NCBI GenBank assembly: GCA_033807775.1 | Contig: CM066326.1 | Span: forward strand, 89,318,873-89,382,872 | DNA length: 64,000 bases | Reading direction: 5' to 3' | Source: Saussurea involucrata | Lineage: Eukaryota; Streptophyta; Magnoliopsida; Asterales; Asteraceae | In this document: positions 1 through 10,895 of the stretch, in pieces | How the letters are laid out: each line of letters begins with the position of its first letter | Position numbering within the stretch: the first letter of the stretch is position 1 | Translations under genes and position numbers: made by a program | Notes under the pieces: generated by a model | Database searches by the model: none | What the model was told of the DNA's origin: nothing | The model's input: the letters and a program-made list of their open reading frames with translations, nothing else

Positions 1-2913
1 CGGAAGTGGACTTTAATGTCAGTTGCATGAGGGTCTGTACTCTCGTGCGGTGACCGGATATATAGTTGCCGAGGGACGGTTGTGTTTAGAGGAAGGACTA
101 GAAGTCATCAAGGTGTTGGTATTAGCAACTCGTTATGAGTAGTGTGGTGAAGTAGGAATGAAATATCTTCGACGCCGAATAAGAGTTTAAAGTGATCTTG
201 TATTATTGACGTTTCACGAATGAGTTTGAAATGAGGACGACAGGGTATGAATTTGATTATGATATGTTAGAAGGATTAGGTTCAGTAAGGGGCCCTTGTT
301 GAAGAATAGGTTAAGGAAGTATCAACAGGTCAGCTATGGACGTTAAAGTCGGCAGTTGTGTAAGGTGTTTGAGACCGAAGACTTGAATCAGAAGGTTGAA
401 AGTGAAGGACCACTTGGTAGGGGTGTTAAGATAGTGAAAGATTGCTGTTTTAGATAAGCGTTTTACTTACGAGATGGATGGTTCGTAAAGAATGAAGTAT
501 TTAGCACAAACGAAGTGAGGATATAGATTATGTCGATCGGTGAGAATGGTTTGGTATTGCAAAGAGCTAGCAAGAAGCGAGTATGTTAGAATTAATCAGA
601 AACTCGGGTGTTGTGGTTCAACTAGGGCTGGGGAGAGGCAATGTAGTGAGATAGACTCGGTTATGTATGCGTGAGGTCTTGAAGATAAGTTTGAGTTGTG
701 TTTGAATGGCCAAGAGAGTTTTGGTCTGCAGTGTGATGTTATGAGTGATGAATGTACAGTTATGTAGTGGCAATAATTGCCAAGTTAAATGTGCCAGCTA
801 GCGTCGTAGTGAAGTGATGTTAGAGAAAGAGAAAGCATCATAGGGAAGCCTTTTTGGGGGTTTCAGATGAGGCGTTCGAGTGTTAACCAGGTTGTTGGAG
901 CACGTAGGGTGTAAGTTGACGTGGTGATATGATTATGTTCGGGATAGCATCACGCAGTGGTGGTGGGTAGTTACCCAAAGGCGGAACCAAGTGTTTTTAG
1001 TTGTAAGAGCCGCTAAGTAAGCATATTTTGGGATCATTGGAAGTGTAAAGAAGATGATGGATGTATTAGTCAAAATGGGGTGGAATAGATGTGAAATCCT
1101 TAAAGAATGTGAGCTGTTGCTTATGTATGAACGAATTGTCTGAGAAAGTGAAAGTTGGAGTTTAAAGAATGTATGGTGACGTCGAACTCTGGTGTCAGTT
1201 CGAGGTGATTTAGTCGAAAGCCTTAAGTTAGAATTTTAGTGCAACCGATGGGTTGTGTATAATAATGAGACAGCATTTGCAGCTTGAGAATTGTCGGAAG
1301 AGAGGGGCGAGTAATGTTGGTGGGCAGTGCTCCACGCTAACGTGGGGAGGTGAAGGCAGTATGTCGGAATAAGTAAGTAAATCGGAAGTAGTAAACTTGA
1401 CAGTAATACCGATAGGCGCAGTGTTGTGTAGATTGTCCTTGATAAGTGTGCGAACTTTTGGAAAGAGTACTGAGGAAGGAAATTGTGTATGATTTGGTGC
1501 AGAAAAGAAGTGGATAAGACAACTGAATGAGTTAAGTTAGTGACTTTGTGAGAAACGTTCAAACGAACTGATCGTTCAGTGTAAGCTATTGAGAATAGTA
1601 GAGTGTGATCGTGGTTACCCCTCCTAGTTGAGTGGGAGTAACCGAAGTTATGTTATATGACTGAACGCTTGTGGCTAAGCAGCGAGAGATTGATGAGCCT
1701 TCAGGATAAGTGCAATTCGGATAGGTGAGTACTCCAATAACAAATTATAGAGGTTCCCTACTATTAGACACGTTAAGTGTGAAGTGATGAAGTGGTGAGA
1801 ACGTACGAATTAGTTGTCGAGTTGTAGCCGATGTGATTCGGGAAAGGAGTATGATATGCTTAGACGAATGTCGGTTGGAGGAAGTAACCTAGAAATTTCA
1901 AGTATACCGAGGAGGGGACTCCTGGGGGTGAGCTCGTCAGGATAAACAAGGTTGGCCTTATGCCAAGTTGTCAGTGAGGGAGTTTTCCTGGTGGAAGATT
2001 CTCGTTGTTGTGCCGGGAATTCCCGCCAAGTTCTTTCTCTTAAGGAAGTATAAATGTATGAGCGACCTTATTTAGACGTGATTAAAACCGTGAGTCCCGA
2101 TGTGTGGACGGAGGCGAGCAAATGGAGGCGCGGTTGGCCTTGGTCTTATCAAGTAGTTTTAAGCGAGTATAGCGATCGAAGAGGGTACAAGTAAGCAGTA
2201 CAAGATGGCACGATTTAGCAAGTGGTGTCTCGCCGAGGGCGGCTTCAAAGTATGGGGTGTGGTTATGTTTCCCATCTGAACGGTCTGAGGCAACCGAGTA
2301 GAACTGAGTGGTTACAATTGAAAAACATAAGGCTTTGAGCTTTGAAGTTTGAGAAAGAGGTAAAGTAGACTAAGTCTGCGGATTTCGTCGAAGCTGAAAG
2401 TTGAATAGATAGTGCGCGATCTTGAGGTACTCGATGTGAATTTGAGAAGAAATTCATAGTGTGATGCACGTCTCTTTTGTGGAGAGCCGATGTGAGAAGT
2501 GAGATGATGGCGACCTTGCAAGAGATGCAATCGATAAGAAGTTGACCTTGTCATTAGTAAGCAAGTTAGAGCAGCAGCATACAAGTTAGACTGGTCAGAA
2601 GAATTAAAGAGTGTTCATCCGACATGTCATGTCTCGGATTTAAAGAAGTGTTTGTCATAGGTCGTTGTGGCTGTTCATTTGAGGAGACATCAGTATAGAT
2701 GAGAGGTTGACTTACGTAGAAGAACCGATAGAAATCGTGAGCGGTAAGGTTTGCTAAACGAGGAACATAGAAGTTTGACTAGTAAAAAAAAATTCAGTGG
2801 AGATATCATAGGGGACGAAAGACAACGTGGGAAGTAGAATCAGATATGATGTCCAGATACCCACACCTTTTCGAAAACGGAATTCCGGGGACGGAATTCT
2901 TTTGAGGGGGGAG
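1..2913 (+). mobile_element. Decayed internal (pol) region of a Ty3/gypsy element, cut by the window start
   Basis: No open reading frame survives here. At about 2550-2770, however, the + strand still aligns with the integrase C-terminal end of the intact-frame gypsy element at 32232-40572: the stretches equivalent to AYKLDLPEELRRVHPTFHV and EEPIEIMDS can be followed through stops and frameshifts. A polypurine tract (2900-2913) directly precedes the LTR that starts at 2914, as expected for the 3' end of an internal region. Upstream of about 2400 the similarity is too weak for me to assign domains. The LTR is far better preserved than the coding part. The element may therefore be a non-autonomous derivative, or the internal part may be much older. 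Assignment to Ty3/gypsy is firm for the last 400 bases and inferred for the rest. Confidence 0.7.
2073..2145 (+). repeat. Fragment of a TRIM LTR inside the decayed gypsy region
   Basis: The segment reads TTAAAACCGTGAGTCC then TGTGTGGAC and ends in CGGTTGGCCT. It matches the second half of the 148-bp TRIM LTR at 7845-7992 at roughly three bases in four by eye. No terminal TG, primer site or partner LTR is recognisable, so it is a relic only. Confidence 0.5.
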
Positions 2914-4552
2914 TGTTGTAACGACCCAGACCTTTTTTCGAAGTGTTTTGCGTTTGGTGTGGAGTTTTAATAAAAGCAGAAGTTGAGGGGCTAGTTGGTA
3001 AAGAGAGTTTAGGATATTTGAGAAGGTTTCATTAATGCTGAAAGTTCAGGGGGCCTTAGTGTAAATAAGGAAAATGTGGTTTATGACCCAATCATTAGGG
3101 CACAATGCCCTAGGAGTGCCTTCATCCTTGTGTTGGCGGCTGAATTGAGAGAAATAGGGATAGAAGAGTTTTGGAGCTTTGGAGCATTGAGAAGGGAAGA
3201 ACCATCATCATCCTTTGAAATCAACAAGAAGTGTGTGTTAGGATTCGTTTCCTGCAAGGAATCCACAGGTAACTTCTTAATCTATAACCTATTTAAGATC
3301 TGTTGGATGAGTATTGGATAGTTTAAGAGTTTATTGATAAAGTCATTTTAAGACCCTTAAAGGAGATTTAAACACCCTTTTAAATCGAGATTATTCAGTA
3401 AAGTTAATGGGAATTGTTTGAAGATGTTTAAGTAAGTGATTTGTTGCATTATCCCACTGTTTTCGAAGTGTTCAGTAAGATTTCGGACCATAAAACCCTT
3501 CCAGCGTTCGTCCGGAAACCTTCAAGTATGAAGGTGTCCGGGAAACTTCTTGGTCGGGTTGTAGCAGGTGTCCGGATATTGTGTTGTCCGGATAAGTTTA
3601 GTCGTCCGGATAAGTGAGCCATCCGGATAGGTATATCGTCCGGAAAATAGAAGTTGTCCGGTAGTCTCAATGTGTCCGGATAGGAGAGTCATCCGGAAAA
3701 GCGTTGTTGTCAGGAAAAGTAGTGATGTCCGGAAAGTGTGGTTTACCCGGTAGCCTATCCGGAAAAGTTGTGTGTCAGGTGAGAAGTGTCCGGATAGTCC
3801 TAGTCAGCTTATAAATCTGTCCCCTCGTTCAGGTAGACATTTTGGAAGTAAAGAGCAGAGTAGGGAAAAGCAAGCAAACGTACCAGGTGAGTTTTCTAAA
3901 CTAAAACGTGTGACTTTTAATATGTTTTCTAAAGCGAATATATGATGAGAAATGCCATGCTTTATGCTTATGCTTTAGTTGCATGAATTGATGTTTGAAA
4001 ATTTACGTGGGATGTATGCATACATTGTTTTGATGTAAATTGACTAAGTCGGGGGGGGTGGCCCGCCAGCTCGTGCCGGGAGGGTGTTCCCGTTTATGCC
4101 AAGGGAAGTGGCCCTGTAAGGCAGCATGAGACTGACTCGTTGTCACCTTAGGGTGACTTCAGGGTGTCAATTTATAAGGGGCGGATCTATATCCGAAAGC
4201 GAACTTATCTGAACAGTTTTATGAAAGTTTTATGCTAAAAATGATAAATTGTTTTAAATGCTTTGATAACTGTTAGGAGGGGCTCACTAGACCTTATGGT
4301 CTAACCCTCGCATTTTCAAACTAAAACCTTTTCAGGAAAGCAGGTGATGAAAGGCTCTAGCAAGTGAGCAAGGAGCTAGCGAGGCAGTTTGATAGTATAG
4401 CGACACTATAGTACAGTTTAGTTTATTTCTCAGTTGTGTAGGTTGTTTCCGCCAACCACTTTTGTTTTTAATGTAATGAAATTTTGGGACCCGTTTTTTG
4501 GATGTTTCATTTATATGAATTGCATGCTTTATTTTTAGACTGGGTTGTTACA
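2914..4552 (+). mobile_element. 3' LTR of a Ty3/gypsy (chromovirus-like) element
   Basis: The LTR begins TGTTGTAACG directly after a polypurine tract and ends GGGTTGTTACA. It is homologous over most of its length to the two LTRs of the minus-strand element at 32232-33812 and 38969-40572. Landmarks shared with those LTRs are the GTTTATGACCCAATCATT segment near 3080, a TCCGGA-rich block at 3505-3800, a TATAAATCTGTCCCC motif near 3810, and a splice-like AGGTGAGTTTTCTAAAC near 3890. The first about 100 bases differ from the other copies. It is either a complete 3' LTR or a solo-like survivor, since its 5' partner lies outside the window. Confidence 0.85.
3505..3800 (+). repeat. TCCGGA-rich repeat block in the gypsy LTR (probable U3)
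   Basis: About 13 variants of (G/A)TCCGGA(T/A)A occur every 15-40 bases, for example near 3510, 3570, 3587, 3603, 3621, 3640, 3674, 3691, 3729, 3768 and 3789. The block precedes a TATAAA motif, so it sits where an LTR promoter's upstream elements would be. The two LTRs of the element at 32232-40572 carry the same block in different copy number. A regulatory role is inference. Confidence 0.6.
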
Positions 4553-4828
4553 TTCTAGCCGTTGGGAACCCCTTTGTGACCGTTTTTTGGCTCAAAAATA
4601 TCCCCTCCAACCCCATATAAATACTAGGGGTGTTATGGAGTGATCATACCTTACAATTGCTTACAAAACGCAAAAAACGCTTACAATTCTCATTTCTCGG
4701 CTCTCGCTATATAAATAAAACGTATTTTTAAAGTTTATTTTAGTGATCCAATCCAATTTTTTACTTTCTAAAGTTTAGTAATTAATTATTATACAAAGAA
4801 ATTATTTTTTTTTTAAAACAAGAAAAAT

Positions 4829-5033
4829 ACCCCGGCCCGATCCCGAACCGGTTCTTGGCCCGGCCCGGCCCGGTTTTATAAAAACCGGTTTTTTTAACCC
4901 TATACGGGCCAGGGTTTTAGGGTTTGACCCGGCCCGACCCGGCCCGGTTTTTGGTTGACCCGGTTTTCCCCTTTACTGTTTGAACCCGGTTCTTGTTCCG
5001 ACCCGGTCCGAACCCGATTTTTGGCCACCTCTA
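4829..5033. repeat. CCGGCCCGG-rich repeat, probably the end of a hAT-type MITE
   Basis: About 200 bases made of variants of CCCGGCCCGG, AACCCGG and GGTTTTTGG. The block ends in GGCCACCTCTA, whose complement TAGAGGTGGCC resembles the terminal repeat of many plant hAT MITEs. The opposite end is not recognisable. It is inserted within the Harbinger remnant. The hAT assignment is inference. Confidence 0.4.
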
Positions 5034-5438
5034 ATTCCTATCAATGAAAGCACAAACTTCTTTTAAAACTAGTTCATAACTTCATACTATCACATTATCA
5101 ACTAATTTGTAATTTATATTTATTTATTTTAATAATTTATAATGTCATCAAAAATTGTAAGTATGATTTATTTATAATATAAATAAATAATTAATTATTA
5201 TATAAATAATATAGTAAGTTATAATATAAATAATAAATTAATTATAAAATATAGAACATAACTAAAAAATTATTTTTTGATTTATTTAACTATATTTTGT
5301 TTAATATAGTTCAATTGACAACAAATAATACACATGGATATATATCGAAATACAAATATTACACAAAACTACCCAATAACATTAGATTACTAATTATTTT
5401 CTTCTTCTCCAAAATGACAAAAGGTAAGCAAAAAATCT

Positions 5439-5721
5439 TTGTCATTCGAATATGTTGAAAGTATGCGGATAGCAATCGAAACACAATTTAATATTAACAA
5501 GGAAAAAATAGATGCAAAAAACAAGTTCACGAACATTGTGCAAAAACAAGAAAGGAAAAAGGAAGAACGTGAGGAAAAAAACATGAGAAGAAAAAGAAAG
5601 AACATCGAAAACAAAAATTGACAATCAAATTGATGGAAATGGATACATCAACAATGACTGAGGCACAACGAAGTTTGTACGAAAAACTTAATTCACAGCC
5701 TTTTAAACGAATGATTATGTA
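5439..5721 (+). pseudogene. Broken C-terminal part of a Harbinger ORF1 (Myb/NAM-associated-like) protein
   Basis: Two overlapping frames make up one gene tail. The first (5439-5621) encodes a lysine/glutamate-rich helix ending RRKRKNIENKN. The second frame continues with LTIKLMEMDTSTMTEAQRS and ends at the TAA at 5719-5721. The pattern of a charged coiled region followed by a MDxSTMTxxQR motif and a short tail is typical of the non-catalytic ORF1 protein that PIF/Harbinger elements encode beside the transposase. One frameshift near 5620 separates the halves, and no N-terminal DNA-binding domain is left. The role of ORF1 (DNA binding, nuclear import of transposase) is known for the family; this copy cannot function. 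Confidence 0.5.
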
Positions 5722-5999
5722 ATATTTATGTTTTATTTACTCTTGAATTTTTTTGATGTTTGTGTAAGTTTATCTATTAGTGTTTTTATTTGTATTTTCT
5801 TAATTTTTTATATTAATGTATTTTATCATAGTAACCAAATTAATAATTTAAATAAAAAACATTCCATAAAAAATATCATTTATTTAAAATAAATTATGGA
5901 TAGAAATTTTAATAAAAATACTACAAATTAACATTCAAACAAATTAGTAAATTTAATATAAAACTAGAAGTGTACTTTAAACTAATGTATTAATTAACA
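5722..5999. other. AT-rich intergenic stretch, nothing recognised
   Basis: Short A/T runs without an open frame, terminal repeats or an RNA gene that I can recognise. Confidence 0.5.
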
Positions 6000-6240
6000 T
6001 ATATTTGTTTCACAATGCGATTGTTTCATATGTATTCGGTTTACACTGTGGAAAACTTTTTACGTGTATTTTTTGTTTCACAAATAAGCCACAAAAGTTC
6101 AAAATGTGAATTGAGTACAAGTGAAACAAACACAATGCAAAACAAATACATATTAATCACTACATTAAATTCTAGCTATAAATACAAAAAAAACATATGA
6201 AATAACACATGATACACTGTTCCTAAAATATCTCATAATT
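6000..6240. repeat. Internal part of a MITE family also present at 59837-60187
   Basis: The segments TGAAACAAACACAATGCAAA, ATATTAATCACTACATTAAA and ATATGAAATAACAC correspond in order to TGAAACAAACAGATTGTAAA, TTTATCAATACATTAAATG and ATATGAAACACCACC in the copy near 60050. The outer inverted repeats are not clear in this copy. Confidence 0.45.
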
Positions 6241-6370
6241 TAGAGAATTCTAAAAAAAAACCCATTTAAAATCGTACATCATATAATTCCACCGTCATTT
6301 TATACAACATAAAAGTTTAAACAACTTCTTAATTAATTAATCGTCCGAACCAACATTTTTTGAGAGAATC

Positions 6371-6372
<2 letters not shown>

Positions 6373-6410
<38 letters not shown>
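6373..6410. repeat. (TA)n microsatellite
   Basis: Nineteen uninterrupted AT dinucleotides. Similar tracts, not listed one by one, lie near 10530-10565, 13567-13592, 13871-13903, 57860-57890, 57971-57990 and 61147-61178. Confidence 0.9.
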
Positions 6411-6411
<1 letters not shown>

Positions 6412-6865
6412 TTTACATATGCACTCGTGTAAGAACAAAATAAAGAAATGGAAATTATGTGAGTTTAAGTTGTCGAATAGTATTATTAAAGGTAACATAA
6501 AATATGGATTAATTAAGTGAAAATAATTGGGGTTATAAAATAAAATATAAAAAAAAGGTAGTAAACCCAATGATGTGCATTCAATCAAGGGGACATTTTG
6601 TCGATATATTTGGTGTTGTAATAACTTAAAAAGGTTAACATGAGGTTACATTAGGTGAACCTACTTATTAGCCTCTTAAACACAAGACGTGGAGGACCAT
6701 ATCTATTTGTTTTTACTTTCCGTCCAAATGAAAATTCGACTGTAAAACAGATAAATTGATTACCTGCAATGATTCTAGGTCATATGTATTGTGGTCGTTT
6801 GAGAGGTCAGACGGTATGTGTGTAAGCTGATCTGGATATCAATGGTTACTTAAATAAATTGATTA

Positions 6866-7320
6866 TTTAAAATCACTATAACAAAATTCGGTTTATAGAA
6901 CACCAAGAATTTCTAAGCATCCTAATAGATTGATTAATTTATATGACTTAATTTATATAACTAAAAAATTAAAGTGTTATATCTAAAACGTTGTAATGAG
7001 TTTACATAGCATTTTCAATACAAAACGTCGCATTAGCTTTCTAGGATGTACACTTTTGAGAAGTGTCTTATAAACCTATTTTTTATAGAACACTTTTGAG
7101 AAGTGTATTATAAACCCATTTTTTATAGAACTCTTATTTTTATAAGACATTTTTTTCATAGTACCCTATATAATATATGATACAATATATATTTTTTAAC
7201 ATAAAAACGTCATAAATAACTAGTTACGTGCGACCAAAAATGTTTTATAAACTTGTTATGCCAACAAAAAATGTTCAATGCATCCTATAAAACCACTTTT
7301 ATTGTAAAGTATTGTAGATA
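6866..7320. repeat. Dispersed repeat with CACTATAACAAAA terminus
   Basis: Starts with CACTATAACAAAATTCGG, close to the CACTACAA-type end of plant CACTA elements. Its interior repeats phrases such as AAGTGTTATATCTAAAA and CACTTTTGAGAAGTGT that recur near 9262 and 54450. No opposite terminus or target duplication was found. The CACTA assignment is tentative. The flanking 6411-6865 holds no gene. Confidence 0.35.
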
Positions 7321-7628
7321 ATGTGATTAATGTTGGACCATAAAAAATATGATTCATGTAATATTAAGTGAATATAAATATGTGATGAATGCACAAGCAA
7401 ATGAATGAAAAAAAAAACCATGAAAGTGAATGATGAACTAATAGGTGATCATTAAAATTTTGAGTAAATTTTGGATTGGGTTCCTCAAATGAATTAATTA
7501 TAATTGTGGTAGATATGATTTCACTTTTGTTGTGAATGAGATATGTGCCTCTAACTTCGTTAGATTTGTGTTAGTTAAGTTCCTCACGTTATAAGCTATA
7601 GACGAACATTATCATCATCCTATTGTCT

Positions 7629-7992
7629 TGTAAGATACCATATTGGTTGGGGAGGAAAACAAATGTTGCCTTATAAGAGGGACTTGATACCTCTCATATC
7701 AGAGGCGTTTAAAATCGTGAGTCCAGGTGTGTGGACAAAGCGGACAATATCTGGTACGGTTGGCTTGGATGTTACAGATGGTATCAGAGCCGGGAACCGG
7801 ACTGGTGTACCAGCAAGGACGCTGGGCTCCCAAGAGGAGTGGATTGTAAGATCCCACATTGGTTGGGGAGGGGAACAAATGTTGTCTTATAAGAGGGACT
7901 TGATACCTCCCCTATCAGACGCGTTTAAAACCGTGAGTCCAGGTGTGTGGACAAAGCGAACAATATCTGGTACGGTTGGCCTGAATGTTACA
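7629..7992 (+). mobile_element. Complete TRIM (terminal-repeat retrotransposon in miniature)
   Basis: Two 148-bp direct repeats (7629-7776 and 7845-7992), each running from TGTAAGAT to ATGTTACA, flank an internal domain of only 68 bases. The internal domain starts with a primer-binding site TGGTATCAGAGCC (7779-7791), the complement of the plant initiator tRNA-Met 3' end, and ends with the purine-rich CAAGAGGAGTGGAT (7831-7844). The element is flanked by a perfect 5-bp target duplication TGTCT (7624-7628 and 7993-7997). It encodes nothing, so it must have moved with proteins supplied by another LTR retrotransposon. The two LTRs differ at a limited number of sites, so it is not recent but is structurally complete. 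I see no 5S rRNA-like segment, so it is not the Cassandra TRIM. Confidence 0.93.
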
Positions 7993-8077
7993 TGTCTGAC
8001 AAACAGGGGCAGACCTATTAAGCATCAAGCGGGTCCCATTCACCCACTTAGTTTATTTCGTAAGTAGAATTTTCTTT

Positions 8078-8365
8078 AGGGTATGAAAGGTGCACCCACG
8101 AATCTTTGATTAGTGTTTCTGGATATTAGGAAATACAAGAAACATAAAAAAACACATGAAATTAACCCAAAAAACTTAAAATCAACAAAAACCACAAATT
8201 TTCATGAAAATCAAGCAAAAAAAGAAAAAGTTCATTGAAATCAACCAAAAGACTTCATTGAAACAGTAGAATTCGGCTAAAAACACATCGGATAAAATTG
8301 CAGACCTTTGATCTACCTTAAAGGTACGTTTACTCGACAAAAATTCTGAATCCGCCACTTCCTAC
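8078..8365. repeat. Dispersed repeat, second copy at 22745-22990
   Basis: Both copies share, in order, ATGAAAGGTG(C/T)AC, GGAAATACAAGA or GGAAAATACAAGAGACAT, CTAAAAACACATCGGA and ATC(T/C)ACCTTAAAG. Boundaries and class are unknown; it could be part of an old LTR. The stretch 8366-8726 that follows contains nothing I recognise. Confidence 0.5.
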
Positions 8366-8729
8366 AAACACTATCTTTTTACCATTTGTTAAATCGGTTT
8401 GGTAAAATTAAACGATGGTATGAACATCTTACTTAAATTACCATATATTTATCTCTATTGTATAGTTCGAGGTCTTAGAAATATGTGCTTAGTATAAAGT
8501 TACCTATTTAACCCTTAAAAGTCAAACATTAACCATTTTTCTAAGCATGGGAGGGTACAATAATTTATGCTAAATTTCAACATTCCAACAATTAATAAAT
8601 CAAAAAGATGTAACTTTCACTCTACATCTTTACATTATAATTTGATCCAAGAAATAAAATAAAATTACACTTTCTTTTAACACCTATTACAATAAAAACT
8701 TGATTTTATAAAACGTCTAAAATATCTAA

Positions 8730-9014
8730 GGGGCTGTTTGTTTATCTTTTAATAGTTCTATTAAGAGGCAGCATCAGAATCGTTAAGAGTTGAATCGTGT
8801 TTGGCAAAAATAAAAGTCTGCCTCTTAATGGTTCCAAAACCTTCTAAATGATTTAGCATCTTGGGTCACTCTTAACCATTCAGCACACTGATTTCATTCT
8901 AAACAAATACCAAACACCCATATTTCATTTTGCACTATATCATAAAAGCCTCTTAACCATTTTGACCACTTAATCATTCTGTACCAAACCATTGAGCAAC
9001 TGCCAAACAACCCC
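8730..9014. mobile_element. Tourist-like (PIF/Harbinger) MITE, family GGGGCTGTTTG
   Basis: 285 bases with terminal inverted repeats GGGGCTGTTTG and CAAACAACCCC, flanked by a 3-bp TAA target duplication (8727-8729 and 9015-9017). The interior repeats motifs such as CATTAAGAGGC and ACCACTTAATCATTC. Two related copies lie in BET11 introns in the opposite orientation (53608-53896 and 54914-55186). The TWA target and terminal sequence are what defines Tourist MITEs mobilised by Harbinger transposases. Confidence 0.85.
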
Positions 9015-9239
9015 TAAACGTCATAATAAAATTCTATTGTCATTCCAATCAATTTGAAGGTCCTCTTAACGCTTATACGAAAGCTATTATAAATAGATTA
9101 GACGAGTAATGAATAAATATATACATAAGTTCATATAATATATACATTATGTTAAAACTTTTTGTTTCGGTCCCAAATATTTTGGAAGTCATGTTCAGTA
9201 CCTTCATTTGAACTCCCCCTGACACGATACGGTAGAATA

Positions 9240-9570
9240 CTTTATACAACTTAAGTTTAAATGACCAAATATAAGTGTCATATCTAAAAGTGTTACAATA
9301 AGCTTATGAAATGTTTTTAGGCATTTCAACAAGTTTTTTTACGAGGCACTTTTAAATCTAAAATTTTTGTTAGCTATTTTATATAGAACACAAGTGTCCC
9401 ATCTTTTAATAGGACCTTGGGTTTACATGACACTTTTTCGAATAGTGTTGTAAAAAAATAGCTATTACGACACTATAATTTAAAAGTGTCTAAAAACCTT
9501 TTAAAACGCATACGAGCGTCCAATAAACCTATTATAACACTTTTAATTTAGATGAGACGTTTTTTTACAT
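9240..9570. repeat. Dispersed fold-back repeat related to 6866-7320 and 54376-55315
   Basis: Contains AAAAGTGTTACAATAAGC, which recurs almost unchanged near 54437, and several inverted phrases such as AAGTGTC/GACACTT. No clear ends. 9571-9991 that follows has no gene. Confidence 0.4.
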
Positions 9571-9991
9571 CCAGATTCAAATTTCAAGACGACCCAAAAT
9601 TTCAAGGGTTTCTCCGTCAAAAAGTCAACTTGGTTTTTTTCTCTTCCTATTTTAATTAATATTTATATTGATTTTCGGTTGCGAATCGATTACTAAAATT
9701 ATACTCTTATAATCTTTAGGGTGATTTTGATTTGTGAGATTCGGTGGAAATTAAAATTGATTGATGACGTTCCAAATTCCAATTACATGTTTGATTTATA
9801 AGAAAGTTCAAAAACTGAAATCTCGAAATTTAATAAAATCTTATAAACATTGGATTTAGACATCGGTAATTGATACATTTCACATGACGTATAACATTTT
9901 TTTGTAACGATATTTTGAAATTTTAAAAATACTTCTTTTGTAATTATCAATTAAAAATTAATTTAATTATTTTTATAATTCGTTTTTTACA

Positions 9992-10510
9992 GGGTGTTAC
10001 TATGAATACCCCTGGCACATTTAGCCAAATTTGTCGGCCACCCCTTCCTCTCACAAACCCAATTCAAATTACATATTTACAGTTTATACCCCTGAAGTTA
10101 TATAATTAATTTACTTTATACCTTTTACATTTCTAATTTTCATTTTATACATTTATTATATTAACACATAAAATCGTATATTAGCTAAAATACGTTTTAA
10201 TTTTAACAAATTACACAATTGCAATCGTCTATTCGATACGTTCGAAATGAGCCCAAGATTGAATATTTTCTGATTTAATTATTTTATTATATATCATATA
10301 TACTACATAAATATTTAGAACGAAATCTTAATATTTTTTAGCATGAAAATAAAATTGTTATATTGTTTTATAAGTAAAATATTTATCTTTTAAGTATTTT
10401 CTCTCTAAAAATGTTAAGAGTGTACAATTATTATATATACAAAAAAATCAGTTTTTATCTTAAGTGTTTTGAATATTGTGTACAATTGTTATATATACAA
10501 AAAAAATCAG
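9992..10510 (+). mobile_element. Truncated left end of a MULE (OTU-type family)
   Basis: Begins GGGTGTTACTATGAATACCC. It runs through the family's long terminal region with the landmarks ACACATAAAATCGTATATTAG, CGATACGTTCGAAATGAGCC and AATTTTAACAA. It then continues into an internal segment with a tandem pair of ACAATTRTTATATATACAAA, which is also found in the transposase-side intron near 19740-19790. It stops at the (TA)n tract near 10530. Probably an older copy into or beside which the MULE at 10623 inserted. Confidence 0.6.
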
Positions 10511-10523
10511 TTTTAAAAAAACT

Positions 10524-10568
<45 letters not shown>

Positions 10569-10895
10569 ACGATAAATAATTTGATTTGAAATAAAGAAAA
10601 GTTATTGATTTGAAATAAAGATGGGTGATACTATTCCTAACCTGCACAATTCATACCCCCTGCAACTTTTGTCCCCCAGTCGAATTCCTCTCACAAACCG
10701 AATATAAATTTAATATTTACATTTTACCCCCTATACTTATTTAATAAATTTACTTTATACCTTTACTTTTTTAATTTTCATTTTACACCTTAATCATATT
10801 AACACATAAAATCGTATATTAGCTAAAATACATTAAAAATACGTATTAATTTTAACAAGTTACACCATGATAATCGTCTCTTCGATACGTTCGAA

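Larger units (their letters stand above)
4553..5721 (+). mobile_element. Remnant of a PIF/Harbinger-like element
   Basis: After the gypsy LTR comes a leader (4560-4720) with CATATAAATAC as a TATA-like motif. It is followed by AT-rich sequence and the 3' end of a Harbinger-type ORF1 (5439-5721). Terminal inverted repeats and a target duplication cannot be seen; the left end was probably removed or displaced by the gypsy insertion. Family assignment rests on the ORF1 tail described separately. Confidence 0.45.

Noticed and set aside
7629..7992. Cassandra-type TRIM
   Set aside because: No 5S rRNA-like sequence with box A and box C in the LTR.
7663..8067. 134-codon frame across the TRIM
   Set aside because: It simply reads through both LTRs, and the repetition of its protein follows from the LTR pair.
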